This document shows, one piece after another, positions 50,298 through 58,203 of a DNA stretch of 64,000 nucleotides. The position numbers and the translations under genes were made by a program. The notes beneath the pieces were generated by a model. It saw only the letters and a list, made by a program, of their open reading frames with translations. It was not told the DNA's origin and ran no database searches. The DNA is from Micromonospora lupini (lineage in GTDB: Bacteria; Actinomycetota; Actinomycetes; Mycobacteriales; Micromonosporaceae): positions 315,001-379,000 of the forward strand of contig NZ_JAPENL010000002.1 in the NCBI RefSeq assembly GCF_026342015.1, written 5' to 3'. The first letter of the stretch is position 1; every line of letters begins with the position of its first letter.

Positions 50298-51278
50298 GTG
50301 CCTCCTGCCGCACCCAGCCCGATCATGCGTCGCCGACGGTTGGGCATCGAACTGCGCAGTCTGCGCGAAGCCGCGGGCCTCACCGGTGACCAGGTTATCG
50401 AACGGATCGGTTGGGCGTCCGCGTCCAAACTGTCCCGCCTGGAGAACGGCCGCAGCCGACCGGACCCGCAGGACGTCGGCGTTCTGCTCGACCTGTACGG
50501 GGCCGACGCCGCGGCCCGCGACGAGTTGCTCGGGATCGCCGGTGAGGCCGGCGACATGCGCGGGTGGTTGAAGAACTTTCCGGTGATGACGCAGCAGCAG
50601 CGCAGTTGGGCCGAGTTGGAGGCGGGCTGCGCGGAGATCTCCGAGTACAACCCGGTTCTGGTGCCGGGCCTGCTGCAGACCGCCGGGTACGCGAAGGTCC
50701 GGATCGTCTCGGCCCGCCAGGTGAGCGAGGGCGCAGGCGAACCGGACCCGACCGATGAGCCGGAGACCGAGGTGCAGGCCCGATTGGCCCGCCAGTTGCT
50801 GCTGACCCGCGAGCCGCACGCGCCGAGCTACACCGCAGTGCTGGAGGAGGCGGCCCTCGGCCGCCGGGCCGGCCCACCCGACGTGCTGCACGAGCAGTTG
50901 GTCCAGTTGTGCGACCTGGCCCTGCTGCCCAACGTGACGCTGCACCTGCTTCTGCGGGATACGCAGATAGGCGACTGGTACCTTCCGCCGACCGCCTTCT
51001 CCCTCTATCGGTTCGCCGATCCGCTCGATCCGGAGACATTGGCCATCGAAGGGGGGTTCACCGACGTCATGTCGACCGAGTCAATCACGCTAAATCGCTA
51101 TAAAGTGGTGTTCGAGTGGCTATGCACGGCGGCACTTGACGCCTCGGACACCCTCTCCTGGCTGATCGAGGCGACGGGACGGCCGACCGGGGCGACGTCC
51201 CCATCCACAGTGGCGTTCGGGCCGGCAACGGCGCCGACCCAACGCCGCCGGGATTCGGGGCGACTGACGGATCGGTGA
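50298..51278 (+). CDS. XRE-family regulator with DUF5753 domain (WhiJ-like)
   Basis: The 326-residue protein has an N-terminal helix-turn-helix (LRSLREAAGLTGDQVIERIG, KLSRLENGRSRPD) and a C-terminal DUF5753 domain with NPVLVPGLLQTAGYAKVRI. Such proteins come paired with DUF397 proteins in many actinomycetes and control development and antibiotic production in Streptomyces (WhiJ type). Here the partner DUF397 gene follows 74 bp downstream. AGAGGA precedes GTG 50298. The late part (about 50990-51120) is more AT-rich than the rest. Confidence 0.92.
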   Translation: MPPAAPSPIMRRRRLGIELRSLREAAGLTGDQVIERIGWASASKLSRLENGRSRPDPQDVGVLLDLYGADAAARDELLGIAGEAGDMRGWLKNFPVMTQQQRSWAELEAGCAEISEYNPVLVPGLLQTAGYAKVRIVSARQVSEGAGEPDPTDEPETEVQARLARQLLLTREPHAPSYTAVLEEAALGRRAGPPDVLHEQLVQLCDLALLPNVTLHLLLRDTQIGDWYLPPTAFSLYRFADPLDPETLAIEGGFTDVMSTESITLNRYKVVFEWLCTAALDASDTLSWLIEATGRPTGATSPSTVAFGPATAPTQRRRDSGRLTDR

Positions 51279-51352
51279 TCCACGGGGGACCCTCCGTCGA
51301 GGCGTGCGGCACCACTCGTCCCATCGGATCGGTTCACATCAGGAGCAGAGCC

Positions 51353-51592
51353 ATGAACGACATCCACAACACGCCGTCCGTCTCCGCCAACTCGTTGGCG
51401 GACGCCCCGTGGCGCACCAGCACACGCAGCCAGACCTCCAACTGCGTGGAGGTCGCACCCCTGGGCACCGGCCCGTCGGCGGTCGCGCTGCGCGACAGCA
51501 AGGACCGGGGCGGCCCGGTGCTGCTGTTCAACCGGGCCGGCTGGCTCGGCTTCATCACCGGAGCGAAGACGGGCCAGTTCGATCTGAACTGA
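51353..51592 (+). CDS. DUF397 protein, partner of the XRE regulator
   Basis: The 79-residue protein contains the DUF397 motif WRTSTRSQTSNCVEVAPLG and ALRDSKDRGGPVL followed by FNRAGWLGFITGAKTGQFDL. In Streptomyces, DUF397 proteins act with DUF5753 XRE regulators. AGGAG precedes the ATG. A terminator hairpin follows 16 bases after the stop codon. Confidence 0.93.
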   Translation: MNDIHNTPSVSANSLADAPWRTSTRSQTSNCVEVAPLGTGPSAVALRDSKDRGGPVLLFNRAGWLGFITGAKTGQFDLN

Positions 51593-51607
51593 GCCTCCCG
51601 AACCGGG

Positions 51608-51638
51608 CGGGGCCGTCGGCAGGTTGCCGGCGGCCCCG
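51608..51638 (+). terminator. Hairpin terminator after DUF397
   Basis: Thirteen base pairs including one G-U join 51608-51620 and 51626-51638 around AGGTT. It ends the XRE-DUF397 unit. Confidence 0.75.
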
Positions 51639-51716
51639 TCGTCATGTGCGGCGACGACCCCGCTGACCAGGCATCCGCCGATCGGACGAGGCTCGGAACC
51701 AATAGGCGCGTTTCAC

Positions 51717-51744
51717 TTGCTGGGATGAACACGGGGCGTAACAT
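51717..51744 (+). promoter_or_regulatory. Promoter of the small gene at 51807
   Basis: TTGCTG (51717-51722) and TAACAT (51739-51744) are 16 bases apart. A perfect GTGGAA-C-TTCCAC palindrome follows at 51758-51770, in the position of an operator just after the start site. Confidence 0.55.
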
Positions 51745-51757
51745 GACCCACGAGAAC

Positions 51758-51770
51758 GTGGAACTTCCAC
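51758..51770. promoter_or_regulatory. 13-bp perfect palindrome, possible operator
   Basis: GTGGAACTTCCAC is a perfect inverted repeat with a one-base centre located between a promoter and the small gene it would control. No regulator can be assigned. Confidence 0.5.
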
Positions 51771-51806
51771 ACTGGCTCATTCGTCGCGGTTCATCCGGAG
51801 ACCCTT

Positions 51807-52082
51807 ATGCGGTTCCTGATCGTTCGCACCGACATCCGCACCGTCGCCGACGGCGACATCGCCGCCGCCTGGGCGGACGGTCATCGCCTCCGCGACGAGA
51901 CGACCGCGCCGGAACCGCGCCGGCAGACCGTGCACGCCGAGGACCGGGACGCGGCGTTGCTGCTGGCCCGGGCCCTGTCCACGGTCGGCGCGGTGCGAGC
52001 CGGCAAGCAACGGGTCAAGGTCCTGCCGCTCGGCGAGCCGCGGCCCGTCTTCCGCCGCAGACCCGGCCGCACCGGCACCTGA
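51807..52082 (+). CDS. Small hypothetical protein
   Basis: The 91-residue protein begins MRFLIVRTDIRTVADGD and contains alternating helices rich in Arg, Ala and Glu (DRDAALLLARALSTVGAVR), with a basic C-terminus. GGAG lies six bases before the ATG. I do not recognise a family. It is convergent with nudC. Confidence 0.62.
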   Translation: MRFLIVRTDIRTVADGDIAAAWADGHRLRDETTAPEPRRQTVHAEDRDAALLLARALSTVGAVRAGKQRVKVLPLGEPRPVFRRRPGRTGT

Positions 52083-52208
52083 CCCCACAGACGTCCGTCG
52101 TGGTCGGCTCGGCTCCCCCGCCGCGTCATTCGCTCCCACCGGCCACGACGGCCCGTGTTCCCGGCCCGTGACCGCCGCGGCAACGGCGGCCGCGGGCCGG
52201 GACCGTGC

Positions 52209-53168
52209 TCAGTGGTCGGCGTCCACCCAGCCGTCCAACCAACGATGGATGAGGAACAGCGCGATCGACGACGGCGGCGGCAGGATCAGCCGGGCCCCGT
52301 CCCCCACGTCCACGGCCCTCCCCGCACACGCTGCCCCGATCTCGGCGCGGCTGAACCACCTGGCGTACGCGATCTCGGACGGGTCGACCCGCACCGGATC
52401 CGCCGGGTCGGCGGTGGCCAGGAAGCCCAGCATCAGCGAGCCCGGGAACGGCCAGGCCTGGCTGCCGACGTACGCGATCCGCTCGACGGAGATGCCCACC
52501 TCCTCGCGGACCTCGCGCAGCACGGCGGCCTCCGCCGACTCCCCCGGCTCGACGTATCCGGCCAGGCAGGAGTAGCGCCGGCCGCCCGGGGTGCCCGGCC
52601 AACCGGCGTTGTTGCCGAGCAGGCAGCGGCCCTCGGGGCCGTCGACGCCGTCGTGCACCAGCACGATCATCGCCGGGTCGGTACGCGGCCAGATCCGCCC
52701 GCCGTCGCGATCCACACGCGACCAGCCGGCCTCGTCCATCACCGTCGGCGCACCGGTGGCCGTCGAGTAGCCGTGCCGGGTGTGCCAGTTGAGCAGCGCG
52801 AGCGCCGTGGTGAAGATGCCGGCCTCCCGGTCGCCGAGCAGGTGGCCCACCTCCCGCAGGTTGACCGGCCGGGTGCCCGGCACCGTCGGCAGCGGCGCGT
52901 CGAGCGCGAAGACCGGCACCCCGTCCGGCTCGACGCCGAGGAACATCGCCGTCGACTCGGCGCCGGCCGGCACGTCGGCCGCGCCGAACAGCACCAGCAC
53001 GGGAGGCGACACGTCGGTGCGGGCGAGCGTCCGTCCGTCGTCGGTCGAGTCGAGCAGCAGTATCCGACCCCGCAGCCACGCCTCGGTCAGCCACTGCGCG
53101 TCGCCCCGCCGGTGCGCGGCGCGATCAAGCGTGGACCGCGCCAGCGGTGGCGCCGTCTCCCCGCTCAC
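52209..53168 (-). CDS. nudC: NADH pyrophosphatase NudC (Nudix)
   Basis: The 319-residue protein has the Nudix box GYVEPGESAEAAVLREVREEVG (23 positions, the Glu residues bind metal) and SQAWPFPGSL, the NADH-specific motif usually SQPWPFPxS. It splits NADH to NMNH and AMP or removes NAD caps from RNA. The four zinc cysteines of Escherichia coli NudC are absent between residues about 125 and 165. Synteny with Rv3199c supports the call. It starts with ATG and is 52 bp downstream of the M16 pair. Confidence 0.9.
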   Translation of the reverse strand: MSGETAPPLARSTLDRAAHRRGDAQWLTEAWLRGRILLLDSTDDGRTLARTDVSPPVLVLFGAADVPAGAESTAMFLGVEPDGVPVFALDAPLPTVPGTRPVNLREVGHLLGDREAGIFTTALALLNWHTRHGYSTATGAPTVMDEAGWSRVDRDGGRIWPRTDPAMIVLVHDGVDGPEGRCLLGNNAGWPGTPGGRRYSCLAGYVEPGESAEAAVLREVREEVGISVERIAYVGSQAWPFPGSLMLGFLATADPADPVRVDPSEIAYARWFSRAEIGAACAGRAVDVGDGARLILPPPSSIALFLIHRWLDGWVDADH

Positions 53169-53220
53169 GCCCGCGCTCCGGCGCCGGCGGCGGCCCGGCC
53201 GGACGCGCCGGGACGACGCC

Positions 53221-54564
53221 TCACGGCTGCACCGGCTCGGTGTGCACAGGCGTCAGCGCCGCCAGCCCGGGGGTGATCCGCTCGGCGTCGCCGAGCACGA
53301 CCACAGCCGCCCGGGCGGGCGCGAGGTAGTGGGCGGCAGCCCGCGCGACGTCGTCTACTGTCGCCTTCGCCAGGCGGGCCGCGTACTCCGCGAGGAACTC
53401 CAGCCGCAGGCCGTTGCCGGCGTACGCGCTGGTAAGCGCGGCCAGACCGGCCTGTGTGGACATGCCGAGCTGGAGGGTGCCCAGGGCGTACTGCCGTGCC
53501 TGCTCCAACTCCTCCGGCTTCGGCGGCAGGGACGCCAGCCGGCCCAGCTCGTACGTGGTCTCCAGCAGCGCCGGGCCGGTGACCTCGGTGGCCACCTCGG
53601 CGCCGGCGACCAGAACCGACCCGGCCACCGAGTGCTCGATCACCGAGTGGGGGCCGTACGTGTAGCCCTTGTCCTCGCGGATGTTCTCCACCCAGCGGGA
53701 CGAGAAGTAGCCGCCGAAGATCAGGTTGGCCAGTTGCAGCGGGGCGTGGTCGGGGTCGGTGCGCGGCACGGCGGGCAGCGCTACCCGCAGCGAGGACTGC
53801 ACCGATCCGGGCCGGTCGACGAGCAGCAGCGGCCCCGGCTCCAGCGGCGGGGTGGCCGGCAGGGTGGCCGTACGACCGGCCCCGGCCCACCCACCGAGCG
53901 CCCGCTCGGCCGCGTCCAGGGCCTTCTCCGGCTGCACGTCGCCGACCACCACGAGCTGCGCCCCGGCGGGGTGCACCCGCTCGGCGTGCAGGCTGCGCAG
54001 GGCAGCCGGTCGGACGGCACGGATCTGGGCCGGCTCCGGGGTCTGCGTGGCGTACGGGTGTCGCCCGTAGATCCGCTTCAGCAGCGCCTCGCGGGCCAGG
54101 TGCGCCGGCTGGCTCTGGGCGACCTGGATCCGGTCGATCAGCCGGTCCCGCTCGGCGGCCACCTCGTCGCCCGGGTAGCTGGCACCGGTGAGCACCTCTG
54201 CCAGCAGTTCCAGCATCCGATCCAGGCCGGTGACCAGGCCGGCGCCGGAGAGCATCAGCCGGTCCGGGTCGACGCCCGCGGACAGTCCGCCGCCCACCTT
54301 CTGCAACTCGGCGGCCAACTGCACGCTTGTCATCGAATCGGTGCCGGAGAGCATCGTCTGCGAGAGCATCGCGCCACGCGCGAGGTGGGCGCGGCCGAAC
54401 GGCACCCAGAGCCGCAGCTCGACGAGGGGCACCGCCGGCCGGCGTACGGCGATCACGGTGAGCCCGTTGCGCAGCGTGCGCTCGGCCTGCTTGGGCACCT
54501 TGAGCTTGCGGGTGGGGCCGAGCGCGGGCAGCGTACGCGGCCCGGGGGTTGCGGTGGTGGTCAT
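53221..54564 (-). CDS. M16-family peptidase-like subunit without HxxEH
   Basis: The 447-residue protein has the M16 fold (RNGLTVIAVRRPAVPLVEL, GGLSAGVDPDRLMLSGAGL, SVQSSLRVALP). The active-site stretch has become ARGAMLSQTMLSGTDSM with no HxxEH, so it is the non-catalytic partner of the subunit encoded upstream. Such pairs form heterodimers that enclose a peptide chamber. It overlaps the upstream gene by four bases (ATGA), so equal production is likely. Substrate unknown. Confidence 0.88.
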   Translation of the reverse strand: MTTTATPGPRTLPALGPTRKLKVPKQAERTLRNGLTVIAVRRPAVPLVELRLWVPFGRAHLARGAMLSQTMLSGTDSMTSVQLAAELQKVGGGLSAGVDPDRLMLSGAGLVTGLDRMLELLAEVLTGASYPGDEVAAERDRLIDRIQVAQSQPAHLAREALLKRIYGRHPYATQTPEPAQIRAVRPAALRSLHAERVHPAGAQLVVVGDVQPEKALDAAERALGGWAGAGRTATLPATPPLEPGPLLLVDRPGSVQSSLRVALPAVPRTDPDHAPLQLANLIFGGYFSSRWVENIREDKGYTYGPHSVIEHSVAGSVLVAGAEVATEVTGPALLETTYELGRLASLPPKPEELEQARQYALGTLQLGMSTQAGLAALTSAYAGNGLRLEFLAEYAARLAKATVDDVARAAAHYLAPARAAVVVLGDAERITPGLAALTPVHTEPVQP

Positions 54565-55871
54565 CGGGCACCTCCGGGGATGACCTCGACCGCGGCGCGG
54601 CGCTCCGGGCGCAGGGTGGCCGCAGCGGCCCGGACCTGCTCCTCGGTGACGTCGCCGACCAGTCGGGGCAGGTCGTTGAGCAGGCCCGGCTCGCCGCGTT
54701 GCTGTTCCAGGACCGCCATCCGCAGCGCCCGGCCGAGCACCGCGTCGGTGTCGCGCAGCAGGTGGGTGGCCATCCGGGCCTGGGTGCGGGCCAGCTCACC
54801 GTCGGTCAGCCCGTCGGTGGCCAACCGGTCCAGCTCCTCGTCGACGGTGCGCAGCACCTTCTCCACGTCGCCCCCGGGCGGCAGGTGCGCCTGGAGCAGC
54901 AGCGCGGTGGGGTCGCGGACGTCGAACGGGTCGCCCATGAACCCGAGGTAGCCACCGAGGCTGGTCACCGTGCGGTCCCGCTGCACCAGGCGCTCGACAA
55001 GCCGGGACGCGTCGCCGTCGGTGAGCACCTCGGCGAGCACCACGTACGGCAGGTAGCCCGCGAAGTCGCCGACCGGGTCGGGCACCCGCCACGCGCCGGC
55101 CACCGCCGGCAGCGGCGCCAGGGCGTCGGTGTACGAGCTGCGCCGCTCAGCGGTCAGGTCGGGCTCGGTGAAATCGGGCCGCCGCGGCGCGGGACGGGAC
55201 GGGACGTCGCCGAAGTGCCGGGTGACCAGCTCGGTCGCCTCGGCCACGTCGATGTCGCCGCTGACGGCCAGCACCGCGTTGCCGCTGGCGTAGTAGCGGC
55301 GGAAGAAGTCGGCGGCGTCAGCGACGGTGGCCGACTCCAGGTCGTCGAACGATCCGTAGCCGTCGTGCGCGTTCGGGAACGTGTCGAACATGACAGGCGG
55401 CAGAGTCAGCCAGGGGAAGCCACCGTACGGCCGGCTGAGCACGTTGACCCGGATCTCCTCCTTGACCACGTCGACCTGGTTACGCAGGTTCTCCTCGGTC
55501 AGTCGGGGCCCGCGCATCCGGTCCGCCTCGAGGAACAGCGCGCGTTCCAGCGCGTTGCTCGGCAGCGTCTCGAAGTAGTCGGTGTAGTCCAGGTGGGTGG
55601 AGCCGTTGAACGTGCCGCCGGCGCCCTGCACGTGCCGGAAGTGGGCCAGCTTCTCCAGGTTCTCCGAGCCCTGGAACATCAGGTGCTCGAAGAGGTGGGC
55701 GAACCCGGTCCTCCCCTCCGGCTCGGAGCGGATACCGACGTCGTAGACCACCGCCACCCCGATCACCGGGGCACTGCGGTCGGGGGTCAGGACCACCCGC
55801 AGGCCGTTGTCGAGGGTGAACCGCTCGACCGGATACTTCGTCGCTGGAATTCTGGATCTCCGCGCCGCCAC
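54561..55871 (-). CDS. M16-family zinc peptidase, catalytic subunit
   Basis: The 436-residue protein carries the inverted zinc motif FAHLFEHLMFQGSENL (HxxEH, His and Glu) and the downstream Glu near residue 130, plus the RERV-like pattern HLDYTDYFETLPSNALE. It degrades peptides in the cytoplasm or periplasm together with the adjacent inactive subunit. An 11-base gap separates it from ssuD, which is on the same strand upstream; it may share that transcript only by read-through. Confidence 0.92.
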   Translation of the reverse strand: MAARRSRIPATKYPVERFTLDNGLRVVLTPDRSAPVIGVAVVYDVGIRSEPEGRTGFAHLFEHLMFQGSENLEKLAHFRHVQGAGGTFNGSTHLDYTDYFETLPSNALERALFLEADRMRGPRLTEENLRNQVDVVKEEIRVNVLSRPYGGFPWLTLPPVMFDTFPNAHDGYGSFDDLESATVADAADFFRRYYASGNAVLAVSGDIDVAEATELVTRHFGDVPSRPAPRRPDFTEPDLTAERRSSYTDALAPLPAVAGAWRVPDPVGDFAGYLPYVVLAEVLTDGDASRLVERLVQRDRTVTSLGGYLGFMGDPFDVRDPTALLLQAHLPPGGDVEKVLRTVDEELDRLATDGLTDGELARTQARMATHLLRDTDAVLGRALRMAVLEQQRGEPGLLNDLPRLVGDVTEEQVRAAAATLRPERRAAVEVIPGGAR

Positions 55872-55881
55872 GGGATCGACC

Positions 55882-56997
55882 CTAGCGCGTCGGCACCCCC
55901 GCCACCGGCGACCTCCGCGGAGCCACCGTCACCGGGTTGGCGAGGCGGGGCAGGACCTCGGCGCCGACCCGCTCGGCCTCCTCCCGGTGCGGCCAACCGG
56001 AGAGGATGAACTCGTCGACGCCGAGTGCCGCGTACTCGTCGATCCGGGTCGCGACCTCGGCGTAGCTGCCGACGAGCGCGGTGCCGGCGCCCTCGCGGAC
56101 CAGGCCGACACCGGCCCAGAGGTTCGGTGCGACGGTGAGCCCGTCGGTGCGGCCGGCGTTCAGCGCGGCCATCCGGGCCTGGCCGACGGAGTCCATCTTG
56201 CGGAACCGGGCGTGGGCGGCGGCGATCCGCTGCGGGCTCATGCCGGCGAGAAGCCGGTCGGCCTCGGCCCACGCCTGTTCGCTTGTGGGCCGGGCGATGA
56301 CGTGCAGCCGCAGGCCGGTGCGCAGGGTGCGGCCGTGCTCGGCGGCGAGCGCACGGATGCGGGTGGCCCGGGCCGCGATCGCCGCCGGCGGCTCGCCCCA
56401 CATCAGGTACACGTCGGCCTGCCGGGCGGCCACCGTCTCGGCGGCCGGGGACGCGCCACCGAAGTAGATCGGCGGCGGGTCGGCCAACGGGGTGGCGAGT
56501 CCGCCGCCGTCGACCCGGTAGTGCGTCCCGGCGTGGTCGAACGGCCGGCCGGCCCAGGCGCGACGCAGGACCTCGATGAACTCCCCGGTGCGCGCGTAGC
56601 GCTCGTCGTGGCCCAGGAAGTCGCCGTACGCGCGCTGCTCGGCCGGGTCGCCGCCGGTCACGATGTTGAGCGACAGGCGGCCGCCGGAGACGGCCTGGAA
56701 CGCCTCGGCCTGCTGGGCGATCAGCGTGGGCAGCGCGAAGCCGGCCCGGACGGCGACAAGCATGCCAAGCCGCTCGGTGTGCTGGGCGACCGCCGCGCAG
56801 ACGATCCACGGGTCGGGGCAGCCGGCGCCGACGGGGGTGAGCACGGCGGCGAAGCCGCCCGCCTCCGCGGCGCGGCCGACCTCGGCCAGGTATGCCACGG
56901 TGGCGGCCCGGTCGTGGCGGGCGGCGCCTGCGGTGACGGTGGCGGCGCCGACCTGGTCGCCGTCGCCGGAGGTGGGGAGGAACCAGTGGAAAATCAC
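55882..56997 (-). CDS. ssuD: FMNH2-dependent alkanesulfonate monooxygenase
   Basis: The 371-residue luciferase-like protein begins MIFHWFLPTSGDG, with family features GGRLSLNIVTGGDP and GDFLGHDERYARTGEFIEVL, and PPIYFGGASPAAET. SsuD cuts alkanesulfonates to sulfite and aldehyde to supply sulfur. It is divergent from the ssuABC-rrf2 operon, with a 141-bp shared control region. A separate flavin reductase (SsuE) must supply FMNH2 and is not in the window. The start is GTG 56997. Confidence 0.9.
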   Translation of the reverse strand: MIFHWFLPTSGDGDQVGAATVTAGAARHDRAATVAYLAEVGRAAEAGGFAAVLTPVGAGCPDPWIVCAAVAQHTERLGMLVAVRAGFALPTLIAQQAEAFQAVSGGRLSLNIVTGGDPAEQRAYGDFLGHDERYARTGEFIEVLRRAWAGRPFDHAGTHYRVDGGGLATPLADPPPIYFGGASPAAETVAARQADVYLMWGEPPAAIAARATRIRALAAEHGRTLRTGLRLHVIARPTSEQAWAEADRLLAGMSPQRIAAAHARFRKMDSVGQARMAALNAGRTDGLTVAPNLWAGVGLVREGAGTALVGSYAEVATRIDEYAALGVDEFILSGWPHREEAERVGAEVLPRLANPVTVAPRRSPVAGVPTR

Positions 56998-57015
56998 GCA
57001 GTCACCCTACCGAGC

Positions 57016-57030
57016 CGGTAGGAATTACCG
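57016..57030. promoter_or_regulatory. Inverted repeat near ssuD start (Rrf2 operator candidate)
   Basis: CGGTA-GGAAT-TACCG is a palindrome-like site 19 bp upstream of the ssuD start. It shares GTAGGAAT with the second site at 57112-57119. Confidence 0.6.
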
Positions 57031-57097
57031 ACATAACTGAGACGCCCCTTCCCGGCATGTGGATGAGCCTTGACGCTGGCCCTGCTCTGGCCCACTC

Positions 57098-57118
57098 TTC
57101 CTACCAACTAAGTAGGAA
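57098..57118. promoter_or_regulatory. Inverted repeat near ssuA start (Rrf2 operator candidate)
   Basis: TTCCTAC (57098-57104) and GTAGGAA (57112-57118) form a 7-bp inverted repeat with a 7-base spacer, 20 bp before the ssuA start. The half-site matches the site near ssuD. The Rrf2 protein encoded at 59855 is the best candidate ligand. Confidence 0.68.
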
Positions 57119-57138
57119 TACTGCGGATTGGATGGACG

Positions 57139-58203
57139 ATGAGACGGCATCCCCTGCGCCGGTTGGTCACCCTGGCCACCCTCGCCGCCCTCAGCGCGAC
57201 GACCCTGGGCACCACCGCCGCGTGCGGCGACGACAGCGAGGGCGCGGAGAGCGGTTCCGGCCCGGTGACCCTGCGGCTCGGCTACTTCCCCAACATCACC
57301 CACGCGCCGGCCGTCGTCGGCGTGGAGAAGGGCATCTTCGCCGAGAAGCTCGGCGCCGACGTCAAGCTCGAACCGAAGACCTTCAACGCCGGTCCGGCCG
57401 CCATCGAGGCCGTCTTCTCCGGCGCGCTGGACGCGACATACATCGGCCCGAACCCCACAGTCAACGCGTTCTCCAAGTCCAAGGGCGAGGCCGTCCGGGT
57501 CGTCTCCGGCGCCGCCTCCGGAGGCGTGGCGCTTGTGGTCAAGCCCGGCATCACCGGCCCGCAGGACCTCAAGGGCAAGAAGGTGGCCACCCCGCAGCTC
57601 GGCAACACCCAGGACGTGGCGGTCCGCTACTGGCTCAAGCAGCAGGGGCTGACCACCACCAAGGAGGGCGGCGGCGACGTCAAGATCGTGCCGCAGGAGA
57701 ACGCCCAGACGGTGGAGACGTTCAACAGCGGCGCGATCGACGCCGCGTGGGTGCCCGAGCCGTTCGTCTCGCGGCTGGTCAACGCCGGCGGCAAGGTGCT
57801 CGTCGACGAGCGCGACCTGTGGCCGGACAAGAAGTTCGTCATCACCAACCTGCTGGTCAGCACGAAGTTCCTCAAGGCACACCCGGACGTGGTGCAGAAG
57901 CTTGTCGACGGCCAGGTCGCCGCGAACGAGTTCGTCAACACCAAGCCGGACGAGGCCCAGCAGGCCATCTCCGACGCCATCGGCAAGATCACCGGTAAGC
58001 CGCTGGACCTCAAGCTCATCAAGCAGGCGTGGCCGACGTTGGAGTTCACCAACGACCCGATCCCCACCTCGCTCAAGGCCGGGCTCGACCACGCCGTCGA
58101 GGTCAAGCTGACCGAACCTGTGGACCTCAAGGGCCTCTACGACCTGACGTACCTCAACAAGGCGCTCAAGGCGCAGGGCAAGCCCGAGGTCGTCCAGCCA
58201 TGA
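57139..58203 (+). CDS. ssuA: Sulfonate-binding lipoprotein of ABC transporter
   Basis: The 354-residue protein has a signal peptide with a lipobox TAAC (Cys about 29) and an SsuA/NMT1-type binding domain (LRLGYFPNITHAPAVVGVEK, GALDATYIGPNPTVN, GAIDAAWVPEPFVSRL). It should bind an alkanesulfonate outside the cell. It is the first gene of ssuABC-rrf2, and the next gene starts within its stop codon (ATGA). The substrate could also be another organosulfur compound or taurine. Confidence 0.88.
   Translation: MRRHPLRRLVTLATLAALSATTLGTTAACGDDSEGAESGSGPVTLRLGYFPNITHAPAVVGVEKGIFAEKLGADVKLEPKTFNAGPAAIEAVFSGALDATYIGPNPTVNAFSKSKGEAVRVVSGAASGGVALVVKPGITGPQDLKGKKVATPQLGNTQDVAVRYWLKQQGLTTTKEGGGDVKIVPQENAQTVETFNSGAIDAAWVPEPFVSRLVNAGGKVLVDERDLWPDKKFVITNLLVSTKFLKAHPDVVQKLVDGQVAANEFVNTKPDEAQQAISDAIGKITGKPLDLKLIKQAWPTLEFTNDPIPTSLKAGLDHAVEVKLTEPVDLKGLYDLTYLNKALKAQGKPEVVQP

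Noticed and set aside
51644..52171. Plus-strand frame starting MCGDD and containing MTHENVELPHWLI
   Set aside because: The frame soon becomes Arg/His-rich and overlaps the better supported gene at 51807, which has a promoter and ribosome site in the right place.
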